Below, one piece after another: positions 1 through 9,570 of a DNA stretch of 64,000 bases. The notes beneath the pieces were generated by a model, which did no database searches, was not told where the DNA came from, and saw nothing but the letters and a program-made list of their open reading frames with translations. Source of the stretch: Microbulbifer sp. GL-2. Lineage in GTDB: Bacteria; Pseudomonadota; Gammaproteobacteria; Pseudomonadales; Cellvibrionaceae. Both the position numbers and the translations under genes were made by a program. The DNA lies in contig NZ_AP019807.1 in NCBI RefSeq assembly GCF_007183175.1, forward strand, positions 558,001 to 622,000, in the 5' to 3' direction. Within the stretch, counting starts at the first letter, position 1. Every line of letters begins with the position of its first letter.

Positions 1-119
1 ACAGTTGGCTTACATGTTTCCTTCTCAATTTGATAAGCACTCACAACATCATAGTCTGAAGGAACTTCTGCAGCCACTGATAATGGAACCAGCATTACCA
101 ATAAAAATCTTTTTAACAT
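1..119 (-). CDS. Partial small secreted protein (5' end only)
   Basis: An ATG at 119 on the minus strand opens a reading frame that runs off the window start, giving 39 residues. The N-terminus (MLKRFLLVMLVPLSVAAEV) is a clear signal peptide: charged start, hydrophobic core, and an A-A cleavage region near residue 17. A Shine-Dalgarno-like AAGGA lies about 10 bases upstream. Family and function are not recognisable from this fragment. Because attL is not seen to its right, it is probably prophage cargo beyond the tail genes, for example a lysogenic-conversion gene, but a host origin is not excluded. Confidence 0.55.
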   Translation of the reverse strand, partial: MLKRFLLVMLVPLSVAAEVPSDYDVVSAYQIEKETCKPT

Positions 120-318
120 TATTGATGTTTCCTTAAAATATTTTTTTCATTTCCCGCATTCAGCTTTGTAGCGCATCAGTTAACCACCAGGAAAAGAACT
201 GCCAGCTGAAAGTAATATCTGTCGCCTCTTGTCCACCAAGAGATTGGTGATAAAAGAAATCTACCGACAATTTACCGATGTGAACAGTGCCAGATTAGGT
301 CTCTAAAGGGAAATGATT

Positions 319-702
319 TTACCCGCTAGGAATCGCCATAGCCGCAATCGAACTATGCACAGCCAGACGGTTGGCCACTTCGACAATGCAATCAGACACC
401 AGGCCCGCTACATGGTCGGCGACGTTTACCGCTTCGCCGCCATCGGTTTGCAGGGTTTTAGTGGTGACATAAACGCTGGTCATTGGGTCGCCAGCGCCGT
501 CAGTTTGCACGGTGTTCTGGTCGTCAATCACGGCGATGGTGCATTTCAGTACGGCGGCTGCGGGGGTTTCAGGGGTTGCGGCTTCGGCTTTCTGAGTTAC
601 TGTTGCACGCACAATAGTGCCGGCACTGTGGCCGTCGTCGATGGTGTAAGCGAACTGCCAGGCCTCCAGATTCGGCACAGTTTTTGGGGAAAAGCTGGGC
701 AT
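319..702 (-). CDS. Hypothetical phage protein downstream of the tail-tip gene
   Basis: 127 residues, starting from an ATG preceded by a very good Shine-Dalgarno (AGGAGG, 4 bases away). It is the last phage gene seen in the late minus-strand operon, 8 bp after the giant tail protein. The sequence is small, Thr/Val/Ala-rich and without signal peptide or membrane segments; an early acidic stretch (YTIDDGHSAGT) and a hydrophobic C-terminus (VSDCIVEVANRL) are the main features. I do not recognise the family. Position suggests a tail-tip accessory or fibre-associated protein (inference only). Confidence 0.7.
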   Translation of the reverse strand: MPSFSPKTVPNLEAWQFAYTIDDGHSAGTIVRATVTQKAEAATPETPAAAVLKCTIAVIDDQNTVQTDGAGDPMTSVYVTTKTLQTDGGEAVNVADHVAGLVSDCIVEVANRLAVHSSIAAMAIPSG

Positions 703-710
703 ATTGCCTC

Positions 711-3700
711 CTATGGCTTATGGACTCCGTTGTGGGTGATTACCCGATGTAATGGATTGATGCCGGCGGCGTAGCTCTTACCGCCCACAGAGATTTTGTA
801 CACGGTACGCAGGCCGGCGCACTCGACCCGTTCGACGCTTTCCCAAGTGAGCGGCTTTTCTTTATGCAAAACCCCCAGTTCAACGCCCTGGCAGTTCTGC
901 GCTTCATAGACACGGCCTTCACGGTCGGTAACGGGGGTTTCGCGGCTGCAAATAACCTGGGCGCCGCTTTCTGTGGTGAGTAATATGCAGGGTATTTCTG
1001 GCTCTGCATCTACCGCGCCGACAATGGGGCTTAGGTGGGTATCCTCGTCGCCGGTATCCCAGCAGTCGATCAGGTCGCCGCTTTGGCAGTTGTCCGCTAT
1101 TAAACCTTCGCGCAGCCAACTACCTGCAGCAACGCACCAGTCGCCCGGGGGACGTGTTGAACTGCCACCATTCGAGGGCGTTGTAAGTCTGCCCACTGTG
1201 CGGCGCCAATTGCCGGCAGCCAATGTAGAGAAATTTGTAGTCGCGTAATAGGTTACCGCGCCGCCTTTTTGTTCAGGGTCATCGCAGTACACGTAATACC
1301 TCGTATTAAACAACAGCCCAGTAATGCTGCCAGCGTTATAGCTGATGGTGCCAAAACCGAACTGCACCGAGTGCGAGGCAATATCAATCCTTGCAGTGCT
1401 GCCTGCATCACTAGCGGAAAGTGCGGTACTGGTGGGCAGGCTTGCAATACTGGATTGAATCATCGGCAGATTGCGCTGATCCTGAACCTCCACCACATCG
1501 ATTTTCACATAGTCAATCAGCGTTGAGCCGATTTTGTTCAGGTAATTACAATAAAACAGCGGAGAAATAAATCTTACGTTGGCCTGCAGTTTAGCCGGGG
1601 CGCCTATGTGGTTGGCACCCCTCGTGCCGCTGTACTCGGCATTTCCGCTAGCATTGCTTTTGACATAGGCCACCAGCGTCTCCCAACTTTGCCCTACCAG
1701 ATTTAGACCGCTGCCCAGTACATAGTGCTGACTGCCCACGCTATCTGCACCGGATGCATTGCAAAGATTGCCTGCTGCATCATATCCAGCCAGGCCCGCA
1801 TACATGGTGCGGTCAGCATCGCCATTGCTATACACATAAACCCTAGCTTCAATGCGGTACAGCTTGCTGGGATCAAAGGGAATTTTTTCCCGGTGGCTGA
1901 TGCGCACATAATCGTAAAAACGTGCAGCGCCACCGCCAATACTACTGCTGCCGCCAGGGTAATATCCTAGAGTGCCAGAGCCTGCGCTTTGCTCCCAGTA
2001 ATCGGAATAATTACTATCAGAAAAATCCTCTAAAAAGGTATTACGCATGGAGCGTATTTGTGCGCGCTCCTGTGGTGTTGCGCCGTTAGTGGCACCGTCT
2101 TCGGGTTTGTTCAGTCCAAAGACGCCTTCCCAATCTGCACGCGAACCGGCAATTTGATCGATCTTAATTAGAACCTTTTGTCGTGTGCTGTATACCGCCT
2201 GCCATTTGGCTTTCCAGGTGCTCCTATCAATGCTTGTATAAGTTGAAGTGTCATTTACTGCGGCACCGGTGAGATAAATGGAAAGAGCAGTTATTGCACC
2301 GCTGTAATTGGTTTTCTCGATGGTGATGCCGTAGCTATTGGCCTGTCCCTCGATATCTACCTGTTCTGCCAGGATCTGGTTATATTCACGTACTGCAGTT
2401 AATTTTTCTGCCGGATGCAACTTTCCATCTGCAGCAATATTGTTGAGGTCCAGCAGTGCGGCAGTGGCATCAGTCTGTGCTTCTTCGGCTGCATTCGCAG
2501 CGGCTTCTGCTTTGGCATCCGCTGCAGACACACCCAGTAGGGCCTCAGGGTCACCACTACCGCCCAGGGTAACCACAATGCCCCCATAGGTGCCGCCGTC
2601 TGCAGCGTTGGCCCAGATAGAGATTTCATTGGCACCGGCCTGCAGAGTGACCGGGAAGGAGTACCACTGGCTGGCATCATTCGGCCCACTCATTACCCCA
2701 ACCTGTACACCATTCAAACCAACGCGCGGACCACCCTCGGCATCGTATGCCAGTACATGGATAAACCCTTTTCCGGCAATCGCGTTAAACGAATATTTAG
2801 TGCCGCCGGCATAGTTGGTATTAGTAGGCCAGAGCAACCCGGATGGCCGGCCATCCCACTGAAACTGCAGCGTGGCCCCAACCATACCCGCTTCCCGTGC
2901 TTGCTGGGCGATGGCATTGAGCAAACCCTGGCGCGCGCTATAGGCCGCTTCCCAATTGATATTCCAAATGGTGCGGCTTATCGAAGTACTGGCTGCGGTA
3001 TCGTTCCAGGTTGGAGACAGTCCGCCCAGGTAACTGGTGAGTGCGGCCAGGTTGCCGGTGTAGTTGCCTTTTTCGATTACCAGGCCAGCGCCATCAGCCT
3101 GGGCTTCAATACCCGTTTGCTCTGCCAATAGCTGCGCATACTCGCGAATAACAATGAGCTTTTCGTTTTGATGCAGCACCCCATCGGCGGCGATATTGTC
3201 CAGATCCGCCAGTGCGGCCTCAGCATCTGCCTGTGCCGCTTCGGCTTTGTCGATGGCCTGCTGTACTTCTGGGGCAAGCGCTGGGTCTTCATAGTCGGTA
3301 TAGGGCGTGCGCGACTTGGGTACAAAAAGAACCCGTGCGGCGTTGGTACCCAGGCAATTACCGCCCTGCCCTGCGCGTCCGGGTGTGCTGGGACTTTCCC
3401 CATAGCAGGCGACGATTTTATTATTGCTGAGCACCGGCATCGGGTTCTGGGTGCCGTCTACCAGCAGCACCATGCCACCAGGTGCGCCGCCACCGCCGCT
3501 GCCGCCGGCCACGCTTAAAGGGCTACCATCAATCGCCCGTCCTGGGGCGCCATCGCCACCGGTGGTATTGATTGTGCCACTGACGCCGATAGCGATACCG
3601 CGTGCAATCACCACGAGACCGGCACCACCCTGCCCGCCAGCACCGCCAATGCCTACCGGCTCATAGCTTCGATCGCCGCGCAGGTATTTCATACTCTTGC

Positions 3701-6248
3701 CGCCACTGGCGCCGCCAGTGCCGCGCAGGTCGTCAGGAATACCCTGTAAATCCCCCGCATTATTTTCGATGTTTAGCGGCGGCATCACCGCGTTGCGACC
3801 GGTAACGACTTTGCCGCGCACGCGGTTGTAGATATAGCGGTTAGTGTATTCCGCCCCTGCAACCCGGCCTCCACCGCCGCGACAGGAACCGAGAAACCCT
3901 ACCCCGCCGTTACTGGGTACACCACGTAAACTGCCATCGATCTGCAATACACCGCACACACGCAGCTCGACATTATCGGCAACAAACAGCACGCGCCCGG
4001 CGGGGATAGTTAAATCCCCCAGGTAATAAAAAACCGTTCGGCTGTTATCCGCACCGTATAGGGTGCCATCTGCGGTTAAAAATCCACTGGCATCGATACT
4101 CAAGCCACTGGCGGTCATGGCTGTACCTTCGGCGTTATACCAGGCATCAGGTAATTCGCCGTTAGTGCTGCTGCCTTCGGGCTGATCGGCAATCATGCCG
4201 GCGGGCTGATAGCTGCCGAATAGATCTACCGAGACCGCACCGCTGACCTGATCGATGCTTATGCGCTGCACTTCCATGGCGCGATCCAGGCTGTACTCAT
4301 CGAGGCCCAGGGCCGGCAGCAGGCGGATATAGTCCACCTCATAGCTATAATCGGCTATGTAATCGTTACCGATATCCACGCGGACCAGCTCGATCTGGTT
4401 GCCGTTCCAATCGGTATTTTGGGAGAGGTCTACCGTAGCTTCGTGCCACTCGCCTTTATTGGCATTCAGCCGGTCGATCAAATCCAAAATCTGATCAGCA
4501 CCATCAGAAAAATACACCGTGCTCTGTGTGTGTCTAAAAAATACCTTACAGCCCCAGCCTTTGGCGATCGGTTCATCACTGGTACGCCGCACCCGTATTT
4601 TAACAAAGGGGATATCCGCCCCAGAAAAAGTCGGCGAGAACTCGCGACTGATCCAGGGGTTTTCCCCTTTTACGGTTACTGCAAGCACACCACCGCTGAC
4701 GCTGGACGTGGCGATACCGTCGCGGGCAATCCAGCCTTCATTGTCACTGGTAAAATTAAAATCGTAGGGCCTGTCTCCGCGGATAGAGTGGTCACGTAAT
4801 TGCGGCAAGCTCACCCGCACAATATCGCCCACTTCCAGGTCGTTATTACTTGGTAATAGTCCCAATCGGAGGCTTAAAGGTGGGCCGGCGAAACGATCGC
4901 GCAGAGCATCAAAAGTGTTTTTAATTGTGGTATAGGTATGACGGGAGTTGTGCAGGCCACGAAACTTCAAGCTGTGCTGTTTCGCCTCGCCATGCACAGC
5001 AACAGAATCCGCATCAATTAAATTATTAGAGCGCAGGAATTTGCCATCAAAGCCCGGCTGCTCAAACCAGCTCCACTGCACCGAGAAGATATTGCGCACC
5101 CCGGCCAGGTTGTATTTGAGTTCGCCCAGGCTTTTCACATCATCGGGGCCGATAGTTGCTACTGTGCCGGATTCAGCCAGCACCCCAGCCATGCGACGAA
5201 AGCCCAGCTGGCCGGCGGCATTGACCGGCATAAAGGCACCGAGTAATAGATTGATCTCGGTCTCGATAAACTTCTTGCCATCGGTTTTTTCCAGGCCATC
5301 GAAGCGCAGGATCTTGCCTTTGCTGTTGTCGCTGGGCTTGTACCAGTCGGCGCCGATGTTTTGGAATTCATCCAGCACCACGAAAGCGGGATCTATACCC
5401 AGGTGCCAATTACTGGGCAGTACGTTATTGGTGCCGATAATCTTTCCAGTCAACAGTGCATAGGCCAGCTGCGGGCCTGGGCCCTCCAGGTAGATAAACT
5501 CCTCAACCTCTACGCCGCTTTCGTCGTCGCTGTCTTCGGGTAACTCATGATCGCGGGCAAAGGTGCCGAACAAACCCCTGGCGCAGTTGGTAAAGCTGCT
5601 GCCAGTTTTGCCGCTTGCGCGTACAATTTCAAAGCCGTCCTGATATTTAATCTTCAGGTAATACACGAATTGGCCAGGGGCATCACCATAGGCAATCGTA
5701 TGCGGATTGGCTTCAAAGCTGCTGGTATCGAATACCTGCAGAGTGGTATCAGCTTTAGCGAAATTCGCAGCCAGGCGCGTGGTATTAGGTACAAAAATAT
5801 CGCGGCGCATTTCACGCTGAATATCCCGGCAGCGTACCCGGTACACGCCCTCAGCGTAGGAAATGGATTCCTCGGCAATCTGGGTTTGCTCCAGGCGGAA
5901 CTCATCCCAGTCGAGCCCGGCAAAGCCCTGATATAAGCGTACCGTGCGGCCCTTAATACCGTTGCCCTGCTCCAGCTCGTCGCGCAGCACATAGGACAGC
6001 TGGCCACCGATATCCACCACTTCAAACGAGATAGCGCCGATCTGTGCCAAGCCTTGCTCTGGAATGAGTTTCTGGCTGGTTGCACTGCACTTTTTTAAGG
6101 TGCCCAGAATCACGTTTAACGGCAGGCCGGGGATATCGTTGTGGCTGGTAATGTAAAGCGGCAGGTCGTAGCCGATTTCGATGACCAAACGCAGCTCACG
6201 CTGAGCCCCCCGGTTGTACAGGTCAAAAATTTCTGAATTGTTGCGCAT
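711..6248 (-). CDS. Giant tail-tip/central fibre protein with C-terminal Hint-like domain
   Basis: 1845 residues. The N-terminal ~700 residues look like a phage tail-tip/receptor-attachment scaffold. Residues ~790-960 are very glycine-rich (runs such as GGAGGQGG). Two diverged copies of a ~110-residue unit follow, each starting with an A/E/D-rich helix, then NIAADG(V/K)LH, EKL..(V/I)REY and a Trp-containing end. The last ~141 residues begin at a Cys in DWCVAAGSWL, include CQSGDLIDCWD and end ITHNGVHKP. This matches the Hint (Hedgehog/intein) pattern: N-terminal Cys and a late His-Asn pair. The residue after HN is Gly, so full protein splicing is unlikely, although HN-dependent cleavage is possible. 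Similar C-termini occur, as I recall, in tail proteins of D3112-like phages. No strong Shine-Dalgarno precedes the start, which lies 2 bp after the upstream gene. Confidence 0.85.
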   Translation of the reverse strand: MRNNSEIFDLYNRGAQRELRLVIEIGYDLPLYITSHNDIPGLPLNVILGTLKKCSATSQKLIPEQGLAQIGAISFEVVDIGGQLSYVLRDELEQGNGIKGRTVRLYQGFAGLDWDEFRLEQTQIAEESISYAEGVYRVRCRDIQREMRRDIFVPNTTRLAANFAKADTTLQVFDTSSFEANPHTIAYGDAPGQFVYYLKIKYQDGFEIVRASGKTGSSFTNCARGLFGTFARDHELPEDSDDESGVEVEEFIYLEGPGPQLAYALLTGKIIGTNNVLPSNWHLGIDPAFVVLDEFQNIGADWYKPSDNSKGKILRFDGLEKTDGKKFIETEINLLLGAFMPVNAAGQLGFRRMAGVLAESGTVATIGPDDVKSLGELKYNLAGVRNIFSVQWSWFEQPGFDGKFLRSNNLIDADSVAVHGEAKQHSLKFRGLHNSRHTYTTIKNTFDALRDRFAGPPLSLRLGLLPSNNDLEVGDIVRVSLPQLRDHSIRGDRPYDFNFTSDNEGWIARDGIATSSVSGGVLAVTVKGENPWISREFSPTFSGADIPFVKIRVRRTSDEPIAKGWGCKVFFRHTQSTVYFSDGADQILDLIDRLNANKGEWHEATVDLSQNTDWNGNQIELVRVDIGNDYIADYSYEVDYIRLLPALGLDEYSLDRAMEVQRISIDQVSGAVSVDLFGSYQPAGMIADQPEGSSTNGELPDAWYNAEGTAMTASGLSIDASGFLTADGTLYGADNSRTVFYYLGDLTIPAGRVLFVADNVELRVCGVLQIDGSLRGVPSNGGVGFLGSCRGGGGRVAGAEYTNRYIYNRVRGKVVTGRNAVMPPLNIENNAGDLQGIPDDLRGTGGASGGKSMKYLRGDRSYEPVGIGGAGGQGGAGLVVIARGIAIGVSGTINTTGGDGAPGRAIDGSPLSVAGGSGGGGAPGGMVLLVDGTQNPMPVLSNNKIVACYGESPSTPGRAGQGGNCLGTNAARVLFVPKSRTPYTDYEDPALAPEVQQAIDKAEAAQADAEAALADLDNIAADGVLHQNEKLIVIREYAQLLAEQTGIEAQADGAGLVIEKGNYTGNLAALTSYLGGLSPTWNDTAASTSISRTIWNINWEAAYSARQGLLNAIAQQAREAGMVGATLQFQWDGRPSGLLWPTNTNYAGGTKYSFNAIAGKGFIHVLAYDAEGGPRVGLNGVQVGVMSGPNDASQWYSFPVTLQAGANEISIWANAADGGTYGGIVVTLGGSGDPEALLGVSAADAKAEAAANAAEEAQTDATAALLDLNNIAADGKLHPAEKLTAVREYNQILAEQVDIEGQANSYGITIEKTNYSGAITALSIYLTGAAVNDTSTYTSIDRSTWKAKWQAVYSTRQKVLIKIDQIAGSRADWEGVFGLNKPEDGATNGATPQERAQIRSMRNTFLEDFSDSNYSDYWEQSAGSGTLGYYPGGSSSIGGGAARFYDYVRISHREKIPFDPSKLYRIEARVYVYSNGDADRTMYAGLAGYDAAGNLCNASGADSVGSQHYVLGSGLNLVGQSWETLVAYVKSNASGNAEYSGTRGANHIGAPAKLQANVRFISPLFYCNYLNKIGSTLIDYVKIDVVEVQDQRNLPMIQSSIASLPTSTALSASDAGSTARIDIASHSVQFGFGTISYNAGSITGLLFNTRYYVYCDDPEQKGGAVTYYATTNFSTLAAGNWRRTVGRLTTPSNGGSSTRPPGDWCVAAGSWLREGLIADNCQSGDLIDCWDTGDEDTHLSPIVGAVDAEPEIPCILLTTESGAQVICSRETPVTDREGRVYEAQNCQGVELGVLHKEKPLTWESVERVECAGLRTVYKISVGGKSYAAGINPLHRVITHNGVHKP

Positions 6249-6250
6249 GA

Positions 6251-6646
6251 TTAAGCTATGACTTGGACGGTAGTGAAAGAGAAAATAAAGCGGCCATCTT
6301 TCTGGCGCTGCTCTTTGAAGGATTTATATTTGAGTTGCACTTGTTGCGGAAAATCGGCAGCAGCAGCCGTGCCATAGGCATCGAAGGTAAAAAACTCACC
6401 GAAAGCACAGCTTCTTTTAAACTCCCGCCAACGGGCCAAATCTGTATAAGTCAGTATTAGCGGTACCGTCTGACAAAGGTACTCTTCCTCAAGCCGGTAA
6501 ACTGTGTATTCCGTTTTGCCACTGAGCGCTTTGTGCTCTTTACCTTCGGGGCGGTCGCTGCAATCGTAGCGTTTTAGCTTGGCTTCAATCTGATAGTTAC
6601 TGCCATCACCGACAATAGAACGTGTTGGAGTGTATTGAATTAACAT
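6251..6646 (-). CDS. Minor tail protein between tape measure and tail tip
   Basis: 131 residues, with a strong Shine-Dalgarno (AAGGGGG, 7 bases before the ATG). The sequence has alternating beta-like segments and aromatic-rich motifs (LARWREFKRSCAFGEFFTF, then KYKSFKEQRQKDGRFIFSF), as in small minor tail proteins placed between the tape measure and the tail-tip gene in lambda-like phages (the gpM/gpL position). Gene order is the main evidence; I do not assign a specific family. It is packed tightly, 4 bp after the tape-measure gene and 2 bp before the tail-tip gene, so it belongs to the tail operon. Confidence 0.75.
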   Translation of the reverse strand: MLIQYTPTRSIVGDGSNYQIEAKLKRYDCSDRPEGKEHKALSGKTEYTVYRLEEEYLCQTVPLILTYTDLARWREFKRSCAFGEFFTFDAYGTAAAADFPQQVQLKYKSFKEQRQKDGRFIFSFTTVQVIA

Positions 6647-6650
6647 GACC

Positions 6651-8873
6651 CTACCCCCTTAGTTCCTGTGCCTGACGACTATCATTGGGGATTACTACTA
6701 AATCCTCTTCGGCAAACATGGAAGTCAATATTGGAGCTACCTTGCCAGCCACAGTCTCGGCATTGTCACCGACCAAATCGCCGTTAACATTAAGATTCAC
6801 CACCATGCCCAACGGTCGGTGTTCCCCCTCCACAAAACCATCATTACCAGAACTGGCAAAACTCTCTGATGGTGTGGCTGCTACCGCACCGCCGGTACTC
6901 ATGCTGGGTGCGCTGGCATCACCAGATACGCCGCCGGGCGCTTTCAGCGATGACAACATGCCGGCAATCTGCACCCCTTGAGTGATAGCCCCGGCGATCA
7001 TTGGAATATTTTGTGGAAAACCGATCTCTGAAGCTTTAGCAATATTCTTTACTAACGAGACTCCAGTAGAGAAAACAGCCATAGCCATTTCTGCCTTTGC
7101 CGCTTTTTGGTTATAGGCAGCGGCGGCAGACAGTATCTGCCCGGCACCGGTAGTAAACATTTTCAGCTTGCTTTTGTTGGAAGCCTGCTCGAGCTTTTGC
7201 CGCTGTTTTGCGTGCTTAGCTTCCAACAGGGTGAGTTTCCGCTCGTAGTCATCGTGAGCTATCAGCTTGCTGGCGAATGCCCGATCCAGCAGCGCCATTT
7301 CTTCATCTTGCTGCACCTGCAGTTGTTCCATCTCGGTGAGCCAGGAAAGCTGCAGGGTTTCCAGGCGGGCTACCATACGCTGGCGCTCTGCTTCAGTAAG
7401 GCCATCGGCACCAGCTTGGTTACCATCGCCTTCACCACTCTCCGAGCGCGCCTGCTCTTCCGCCAGGGCCATTTGATAGCGTGCTTTCTCGCGCTCGGCA
7501 TATTCAGCCCTCAATGCCTCGGTAGATTCGAAACCTCGCTTTCTAAGTTCCTGTTCAGAAATTTGTAACGCGGCAATTTGTTGCAGTCGCTGCTCATGAT
7601 CCAGTTGAATCTTGCCGCTCTGGTCGGCGAGAAATTGATCCAGCTGACTCAACTGCAGAGAGCCCGTATCTTGCTGACGCTTCAATTCAGCCGCCGCGCG
7701 GTCCCGCTCTGCCTGCTCGTTGTATGCGGCTGCTGCTTCTGTCGTTTTCCGCCGCTCCTCCCGCTGAGATTTTGCCGCTTTCAGGTCTGCGGCTTTGAGT
7801 TCCTGCAGCTGTGCGCGGTATTTTTCTACCCAGTAACTCTGTTGCTCAATTTGTACCGTTACGCCTTGAGCGGTCGCTTTCTCCAGTAGTTTCTGATGCG
7901 CGACATACTTATCTTGCAGCTCGAAATATTTATCTGCGCTCTTCTCGGCTTCCGTTGGCATCAACACGGTGCGCCACCAGCTCACAGTGTCGGCCACAAA
8001 GCCAACGCTCTTGGAGGCCTCCTCGGTCCTGCCCATGGCCTCCAGAAACTCTTGCCAGTTCTGGCTTAGAGTATCGACCTGCCCTGCAAGCCCGCCCGCT
8101 TCACCAGAGCCAGCCCCGCCTACCTGTTGCGCCAGCTTGGCCAGGATGAAGCGCTGCGCTTCGGCCACTTGGCCGCTCGCCTGCATAGTCCTGATCTGTT
8201 CTTTTTCTGTCTCGGTAAACGAAACTCCAGAACGCTTCAGTGCTGTCAGGCCGCTTGCTGGATCTTCCAGCGCCTTACCAAGTTGTAACGCTGCACTTTT
8301 GGCATCGCCACCCATTACCGCTGCCAGGTCTTGCGATAGCACAATGGCTTGGTCAAACACGTCGGTTTGCACTGACTTGAAGGTAAGCAGCACACCCTGC
8401 GCATCGCGGATACCGGAAACACTGGCCAGGGTATTGCGAGCCACCGATCGCGCCTGTTCATCCAACTCCTGCGCGGTGCGCCCACTGGCGTTACCCGTTG
8501 CTCTCAGCAGCGCCTCAATCTTGAGCTGCTGCCGCTCCATCGCTTCGGCAGCGCGGATGCTCTTATAGAAAACAGCGGTAACACCGGCCACCCCGGCACC
8601 AAGCAGTGCCCAGCTGGCCGCACCAGTAGTCAGCAGGCCATTGAGCGCACCGACTCGACCGGAAACCCCACCCAAGGGGCCATCAATCGCGGCGACGCCC
8701 TGAGCAGCACCGCGCATCGAACGACCGAAAACATCACCAGCGGCGCTAGTGGACTTTATCTCGCGGGTGAGCTGTTTATTGCGCGCGGCGGCCTGGGCCA
8801 TCTCCCGCTTATATTGAGTGGAGCGCAGCTCCAGGTTTGCCACCATGGTGGCCATGGAAGTTTGTTTTGCCAT
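6651..8873 (-). CDS. Tail tape measure protein
   Basis: 740 residues. The N-terminus is coiled-coil rich (ELRSTQYKREMAQAAARNKQL), followed by a Gly/Ala-rich hydrophobic stretch near residues 75-105 and the region LRATGNASGRTAQELDE...ALQLGKALEDPASGLTAL that is typical of lambda gpH-type tape measures (prophage tail length family). Long Glu/Gln/Arg-rich coiled coil spans ~370-560. The protein sets tail length and helps DNA passage; at the usual ~0.15 nm per residue it predicts a tail of about 110 nm. It lies directly after the G/T tail chaperone genes, as expected. The absence of sheath or baseplate genes indicates a non-contractile tail. Confidence 0.92.
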   Translation of the reverse strand: MAKQTSMATMVANLELRSTQYKREMAQAAARNKQLTREIKSTSAAGDVFGRSMRGAAQGVAAIDGPLGGVSGRVGALNGLLTTGAASWALLGAGVAGVTAVFYKSIRAAEAMERQQLKIEALLRATGNASGRTAQELDEQARSVARNTLASVSGIRDAQGVLLTFKSVQTDVFDQAIVLSQDLAAVMGGDAKSAALQLGKALEDPASGLTALKRSGVSFTETEKEQIRTMQASGQVAEAQRFILAKLAQQVGGAGSGEAGGLAGQVDTLSQNWQEFLEAMGRTEEASKSVGFVADTVSWWRTVLMPTEAEKSADKYFELQDKYVAHQKLLEKATAQGVTVQIEQQSYWVEKYRAQLQELKAADLKAAKSQREERRKTTEAAAAYNEQAERDRAAAELKRQQDTGSLQLSQLDQFLADQSGKIQLDHEQRLQQIAALQISEQELRKRGFESTEALRAEYAEREKARYQMALAEEQARSESGEGDGNQAGADGLTEAERQRMVARLETLQLSWLTEMEQLQVQQDEEMALLDRAFASKLIAHDDYERKLTLLEAKHAKQRQKLEQASNKSKLKMFTTGAGQILSAAAAYNQKAAKAEMAMAVFSTGVSLVKNIAKASEIGFPQNIPMIAGAITQGVQIAGMLSSLKAPGGVSGDASAPSMSTGGAVAATPSESFASSGNDGFVEGEHRPLGMVVNLNVNGDLVGDNAETVAGKVAPILTSMFAEEDLVVIPNDSRQAQELRG

Positions 8874-8876
8874 TGC

Positions 8877-9143
8877 TCAGCTCATGGAGTTCCAGATTGC
8901 GATTTGTTGCTGCACGGTTTTTGGCTTGTGCGGCTGAGGTAGGAAGTTAGAGACTTTGCCCCCCAGTGTGCCGGCGGCAATGTGGGCTAGCTGCCACTGC
9001 TGGACTTCGGTATTTAGGGGACGCTCAGAGTGATATCCATACCAGTGGTCGAACTCGGTAGAACTCATGGAGCGCAACATGTTGAAATAATCGGGACGGT
9101 TAAAATCCCGCGCGAGCTGCCGGGCAAAGTAGAAACCCGGCAC
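8877..9143 (-). CDS. Tail assembly chaperone, gpT-like frame (reached by -1 frameshift)
   Basis: An 88-residue open frame in the -1 frame relative to the upstream gpG-like gene. Its first codon (GTG) overlaps the stop of that gene and no good ribosome-binding site precedes it. The stop region of the upstream gene holds a run of eight adenines, so the frame is most likely translated as the C-terminal extension of a G-T fusion: slippage gives ...KRLVPGFYFARQL. In lambda, gpG and gpGT coat the tape measure during tail assembly and are lost from the mature tail. Position between the gpG-like gene and the tape measure fits exactly. Confidence 0.85.
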   Translation of the reverse strand: MPGFYFARQLARDFNRPDYFNMLRSMSSTEFDHWYGYHSERPLNTEVQQWQLAHIAAGTLGGKVSNFLPQPHKPKTVQQQIAIWNSMS

Positions 9144-9568
9144 TAACCTTTTTTTTCGGTATCCTCGCTTTCTGGTTCGCTGCTCTCTCCCTCAGTGGAT
9201 GCTTCTACATAGAGACCGGATAACTTGGCCGCAGGCACATAAAGCACATCAATCAACTTAGGAGTCACACTGCGAATTAAACCCTGATGGATCTGCTCCA
9301 GTGATTCCTGACAGTCTGGTTTCATCCAAATCGCATAGGCTACCAGCAGCAATTTCTTGCTCACCTCTCCCAACCGGAAAGCCCAAAGCTGGCCGAAGTT
9401 TTCCAGTTCGGTTTCGGGTACCTCTTCATCCTGCGGCAGTGGAATATCTTCAGTAGTCTTCTGCAGATATTCACAGCGATGGTAAGCGCTCAGCTCAAAC
9501 AGCTCTACTTTCTGCTGGCCAAATAAAACAGTTTCAGATTCTAAAATAGGGGTAGGAATAGAATTCAT
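9143..9568 (-). CDS. Tail assembly chaperone, gpG-like
   Basis: 141 residues, ending in an acidic/Lys tail (SEDTEKKG) encoded by the slippery A-run. It sits between the tail tube gene and the tape measure, exactly where lambda gene G lies. The body carries ELSAYHRCEYLQKT and a helical segment (LGEVSKKLLLVAYAIWM), like other minor tail G proteins. Together with the overlapping -1 frame it makes the short G and long GT forms that wrap the tape measure during assembly. It starts 2 bp after the tube gene stop and belongs to the same operon. Confidence 0.87.
   Translation of the reverse strand: MNSIPTPILESETVLFGQQKVELFELSAYHRCEYLQKTTEDIPLPQDEEVPETELENFGQLWAFRLGEVSKKLLLVAYAIWMKPDCQESLEQIHQGLIRSVTPKLIDVLYVPAAKLSGLYVEASTEGESSEPESEDTEKKG
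9149..9156 (-). other. Probable programmed -1 ribosomal frameshift site
   Basis: Eight consecutive A residues on the coding (minus) strand lie just before GGTTAG, the end of the gpG-like gene. Two consecutive AAA codons in the zero frame re-pair after a one-base backward slip, leading into the open gpT-like frame. Equivalent slippery sites at this gene junction are well established in lambdoid phages. Confidence 0.8.
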
Positions 9569-9570
9569 GA

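Noticed and set aside
1..320. Possible attL at the left end
   Set aside because: No copy of the tRNA-Ala 3' end or of the arm repeats is present, and GACAAGAG or GATAAG-type matches are too short to mean anything.
313..774. Plus-strand frames over the late region (for example 313-774 and 3424-3666)
   Set aside because: They are complements of the tail genes, created by codon bias. They have no ribosome-binding sites.
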